Made by a program: the position numbers and the translations under genes
Source: Sphingopyxis fribergensis
Lineage (GTDB): Bacteria > Pseudomonadota > Alphaproteobacteria > Sphingomonadales > Sphingomonadaceae
DNA length: 64,000 nt
Reading direction: 5' to 3'
Assembly (NCBI RefSeq): GCF_000803645.1
Contig: NZ_CP009122.1
Span: 1,960,501 to 2,024,500, forward strand
Shown: positions 61,660-64,000 of the stretch, piece by piece
How positions within the stretch are numbered: the stretch's first letter is position 1
Layout of the letters: each line of letters starts with the position of its first letter
Notes under the pieces: generated by a model
Told to the model about the DNA's origin: nothing
What the model saw: only the letters and a program-made list of their open reading frames with translations
Database searches by the model: none

Positions 61660-62631
61660 TTAGGCATATTGCCGCGCGAACGCCGCCGCCGCACCGAACA
61701 GCCCTGGCTGTGGGTGGGTGATGAGCTTGACCGGCAAGGCCGACATAAAGCCCTCAAAGCGCCCCTTTTCGATAAAACGTTCGGGAAAGCCCGAGCGCAC
61801 GAGGCTGTCGCGGATGCGCAGCCCAAGGCCGCCCGCAATGACGACGCCGATCGCCCCCTGCGCCAGCGCCAGGTCGCCCGCGACGCTGCCCAGCGACAGG
61901 CAGAAACGATCGACCGCCGCCGCGGCGAGGCTGTCGCCTCCTTCCAGAGCCTTAGTCCAGATCGCCTTGTCGTCGAGCCGCGGGATCGCGCGTCCTTCGA
62001 GCGCCGCCAGCGTCTCATAAATGTCGACGATGCCCGGCCCCGAGACAATCCGCTCGATCGACACGCGCCGGTGCCGCTTGCGCAGCCGCGCGAGGATCGC
62101 ATCCTCGATGCTGTCGAGCGGTGCGAAATCTATATGGCCGCCCTCGGTCGCCTGCACCCGATAATTGTCGTCATCGCGCCAGATATGCGCGACGCCGAGG
62201 CCGGTTCCGGGCCCGATGATCGTGATCGTACCCGTCGCGGGCAGCGGCTCGTCGGGGCCGGTCAGCCGTTCGAAATAGCTTTCATCAGCCTGTGCCACCG
62301 CATGACCGACGGCCTCAAAATCATTGACGAGCACATAACGGTCGACGTTCATCTTTTCGTTGATCAACGCAGGGCGGATGATCCACGGATTGTTGGTGAA
62401 ACGGATGATCTCGCCGCGTGTCGGCCCTGCGATGGCAATCGCGACGCCGCGCGGCAGCGTGCCGCCCTGCTGGCGCTCGAAATCCTGCCACGCGGTCTGG
62501 AAGCTCGCATGGTCCTTGGTGTGCAGCGTCGTCGCCTCACCGAGCGACAGGACGCGGCCGCCTTCGATCTCGGCAATCGCAAAGCGCGCATGCGTGCCGC
62601 CGATGTCCACCGTGACGATCCGTTCGCTCAT
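61660..62631 (-). CDS. glk: Glucokinase
   Basis: An ATP-dependent glucose kinase of 323 residues (Glk family, not ROK). The phosphate-1 loop is VTVDIGGTHARFAIAE at the start; ATEGGHIDFAPLD and GTGLGVAHIW are typical, and VIAGGLGLRIRDSL lies in the second half. GGGAGAG precedes the ATG at 62631. The frame is open upstream to 63102 opposite the methyltransferase, which is not coding. The gap to puuD is 42 bp, so cotranscription is possible. Confidence 0.93.
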   Translation of the reverse strand: MSERIVTVDIGGTHARFAIAEIEGGRVLSLGEATTLHTKDHASFQTAWQDFERQQGGTLPRGVAIAIAGPTRGEIIRFTNNPWIIRPALINEKMNVDRYVLVNDFEAVGHAVAQADESYFERLTGPDEPLPATGTITIIGPGTGLGVAHIWRDDDNYRVQATEGGHIDFAPLDSIEDAILARLRKRHRRVSIERIVSGPGIVDIYETLAALEGRAIPRLDDKAIWTKALEGGDSLAAAAVDRFCLSLGSVAGDLALAQGAIGVVIAGGLGLRIRDSLVRSGFPERFIEKGRFEGFMSALPVKLITHPQPGLFGAAAAFARQYA

Positions 62632-62786
62632 GACTCTCCCTTGCCGGTCCCAACAACGGCCGGTGCCGCATAACCGAATGTCGCATGCTCCGGGGCGATG
62701 CAACAAGGCATAGCTATGCGCCGCCCCTTGCGCTTCCGCGCAATCAAGTCTAGTTGCGAGCCATTCGCAATAAAGGAGCTGCCGCG

Positions 62787-63638
62787 ATGTCCGATATCCC
62801 GACCGTCCCGACCCACGACTGGAACGGCGACAGCGGCGACCGCTGGGCCGCCAATCTCGCGCGGCTGGACTTAATGCTCGAGGATTTCGGCAATGCGGCG
62901 ATCCGCGCAGCCCACGGGCAGCCTGGCGAGCATATCCTCGATATCGGTTGCGGATCAGGCACGTCGACCTTCCCGCTTGCCGAACAGGTCCGACCCGGCG
63001 GGCATGTCCTCGGCGTCGACATATCGGGCCAACTCGTCGAGATTGCCCGCGCTGCCGCACCTGCTGGCGTACCGGCTGAATTCCGCTGTGCCGATGCCGC
63101 AACCGCTCCGCTTCCTGCGGGGAGCTTCGACCTCCTCTTCTCGCGCTTTGGCGTGATGTTCTTTGACGATCCGGTCGCGGCCTTCACGCATATGCGGCAC
63201 GCCCTCAAACCCGGCGGACGGCTCGCCTTCGTCTGCTGGCGCGGCGCGCAAGAGAATGACTGGGTCCGCCTACCGATGGCCGCGATCCGCGATATCGTCG
63301 AGCCCGTTCCCGCCGACCCGACCGCCCCCGGACCCTTCGCCTTTGGTGACCGGCACCGATTGGCCGATATTCTCGCCGCGGCTGGCTTCACGGCGATCGA
63401 TATTGCGCCGTTCGACACCATCATTTCCTATGGTCGCGGCGCCACGCGCGAGGCAGCCATCGACGACGCGCTCGATATGGCGTTCCAGGTCGGTCCGCTG
63501 GCGCGCGCGCTGGCCGATCAGCCCGACGATTTCCGCGAGAAGGCGGCCGTTGCCGTCCGCGCCGCCTTTGCGAAGCAGCCTGGAGAGACATCGGTGCTGA
63601 TCGACGGCGCGGCCTGGATTGTCACCGCGCGCAACTAA
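62787..63638 (+). CDS. SAM-dependent methyltransferase (class I)
   Basis: A 283-residue Rossmann methyltransferase. Motif I is ILDIGCGSGTSTFPLAEQV, motif II region GVDISGQLVEIARA, motif IV FDLLFSRFGVMFFDDP and KPGGRLAFVCWRG after it. These are of the Methyltransf_11/25 type. Substrate unknown. AAAGGAG lies 8 bases before the ATG at 62787. It overlaps the convergent acyl-CoA synthetase gene by 4 bp. Confidence 0.88.
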   Translation: MSDIPTVPTHDWNGDSGDRWAANLARLDLMLEDFGNAAIRAAHGQPGEHILDIGCGSGTSTFPLAEQVRPGGHVLGVDISGQLVEIARAAAPAGVPAEFRCADAATAPLPAGSFDLLFSRFGVMFFDDPVAAFTHMRHALKPGGRLAFVCWRGAQENDWVRLPMAAIRDIVEPVPADPTAPGPFAFGDRHRLADILAAAGFTAIDIAPFDTIISYGRGATREAAIDDALDMAFQVGPLARALADQPDDFREKAAVAVRAAFAKQPGETSVLIDGAAWIVTARN

Positions 63639-64000
63639 TCCCGCTCGGCGAGCTTCTGGGCACGGATGTCCTTTTTCAGCACCTTGCCGACCTTCGATCG
63701 TGGCAAATCATCCCAAATTTCGAGCTCCTTCGGCGCCTTGACGCTGCCGATCGCGGCCTTCACGGCGGCGATCAGGTCGTCGGGCTCAGCGCTATGCCCC
63801 GCGCGGAGCTGGACGACCGCACATACGCGCTCGCCCCATTTGTCGTCGGGTAGACCGAACACCGCGCCGTCCTGCACCGCGGGCTGCGCCAGCAACGCCT
63901 GTTCGACCTCGGTCGAGTAGACGTTGAAGCCGCCGGTGATGATCATGTCCTTGGCGCGGTCGACGATGAACAGGAAATTGTCGGCGTCGAGATAGCCGAT
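63635..64000 (-). CDS. Acyl-CoA synthetase (AMP-forming), C-terminal part only
   Basis: The last 121 codons of a minus-strand gene that continues beyond the window. The visible part is the small C-terminal domain of ANL enzymes: the hinge IGYLDADNFLFIVDRAKDMI, the A8 core TGGFNVYSTEVEQAL, and the catalytic lysine in PRSKVGKVLKKDI. It activates a carboxylic acid to its CoA ester; chain-length preference cannot be told. Confidence 0.9.
   Translation of the reverse strand: MGYLDADNFLFIVDRAKDMIITGGFNVYSTEVEQALLAQPAVQDGAVFGLPDDKWGERVCAVVQLRAGHSAEPDDLIAAVKAAIGSVKAPKELEIWDDLPRSKVGKVLKKDIRAQKLAERD

Noticed and set aside
62632..63102. Upstream extension of the glucokinase frame
   Set aside because: Antisense to the methyltransferase, and glucokinases begin with the MSERIVTVDIGG block behind a good ribosome-binding site.
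1..64000. tRNA, rRNA, CRISPR, prophage and insertion sequences
   Set aside because: No cloverleaf-like segments, spaced direct-repeat arrays, integrase, transposase or phage structural genes were seen on either strand.

Overview
This is a 64 kb, GC-rich, densely coded stretch of bacterial chromosome. Gene order and protein sequences point to an alphaproteobacterium of the order Sphingomonadales, most like Sphingopyxis. The main reasons are the run argS-SPOR-nagZ-scpA-scpB-tatABC, a second IF-1-like gene next to a cold-shock gene, a Tad/Cpa pilus locus, many small sphingomonad-type lipoproteins, and hairpin repeats built on GATCCGGG and TCGAGCGAAGTCGAG cores. The genus is inferred, not proven. 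I see no rRNA, tRNA, CRISPR array, prophage or insertion sequence.

Layout. Positions 1-9.9 kb hold the 5' end of comEC, then gltX, gltA, a histidine-kinase-like protein without its phosphoacceptor histidine together with an unknown partner, an unusual nucleotidyltransferase-like membrane protein, gyrA and a DUF952 gene. A 430 bp gap with two inverted-repeat elements follows. Positions 10.3-22.9 kb are mixed housekeeping: exported peroxiredoxin, glycine-zipper protein, TauD-type dioxygenase, host-attachment family protein, YhhN, trmFO, EF-hand protein, oxyR, moaE-moaD-pgsA, an LplT-like transporter, a secreted RNase T2, nadC, nitronate monooxygenase and a cyclophilin. Positions 23-32 kb hold mgtE, a 42-residue entericidin-like lipoprotein, and the minus-strand operon argS to tatC, which links arginyl-tRNA charging, peptidoglycan recycling, condensin accessory proteins and Tat export.

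Positions 32.3-34.7 kb carry ispH-thrB-rnhA as an overlapping operon. Positions 35.9-43.0 kb carry cpaA-B-C-D-E-tadB-tadC. This Tad pilus set lacks the assembly ATPase gene cpaF, the pilin gene and tadD within the window; only a perfect 11 bp hairpin lies where cpaF is usually found. Positions 43-47 kb hold an FAH-family hydrolase, a Tat-signal protein, a PhoR-like kinase, csp, an infA-like gene and two small unknown genes.

Positions 47.0-61.6 kb form a polyamine uptake and degradation region. It has two glutamine-synthetase-like ligases (PuuA type), a PuuB-like oxidase, PuuD hydrolase, three class III aminotransferases (one very close to SpuC), and a four-gene Pot ABC transporter whose binding protein looks like a Tat-exported lipoprotein. 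No aldehyde dehydrogenase (PuuC) is present. Several hairpin repeats sit in and around this cluster, one of them inside the pot operon between potI and the ATPase gene. A 19-codon ORF with a strong ribosome-binding site sits between puuD and spuC. The window ends with glk, a SAM-dependent methyltransferase and the 3' end of an acyl-CoA synthetase gene.
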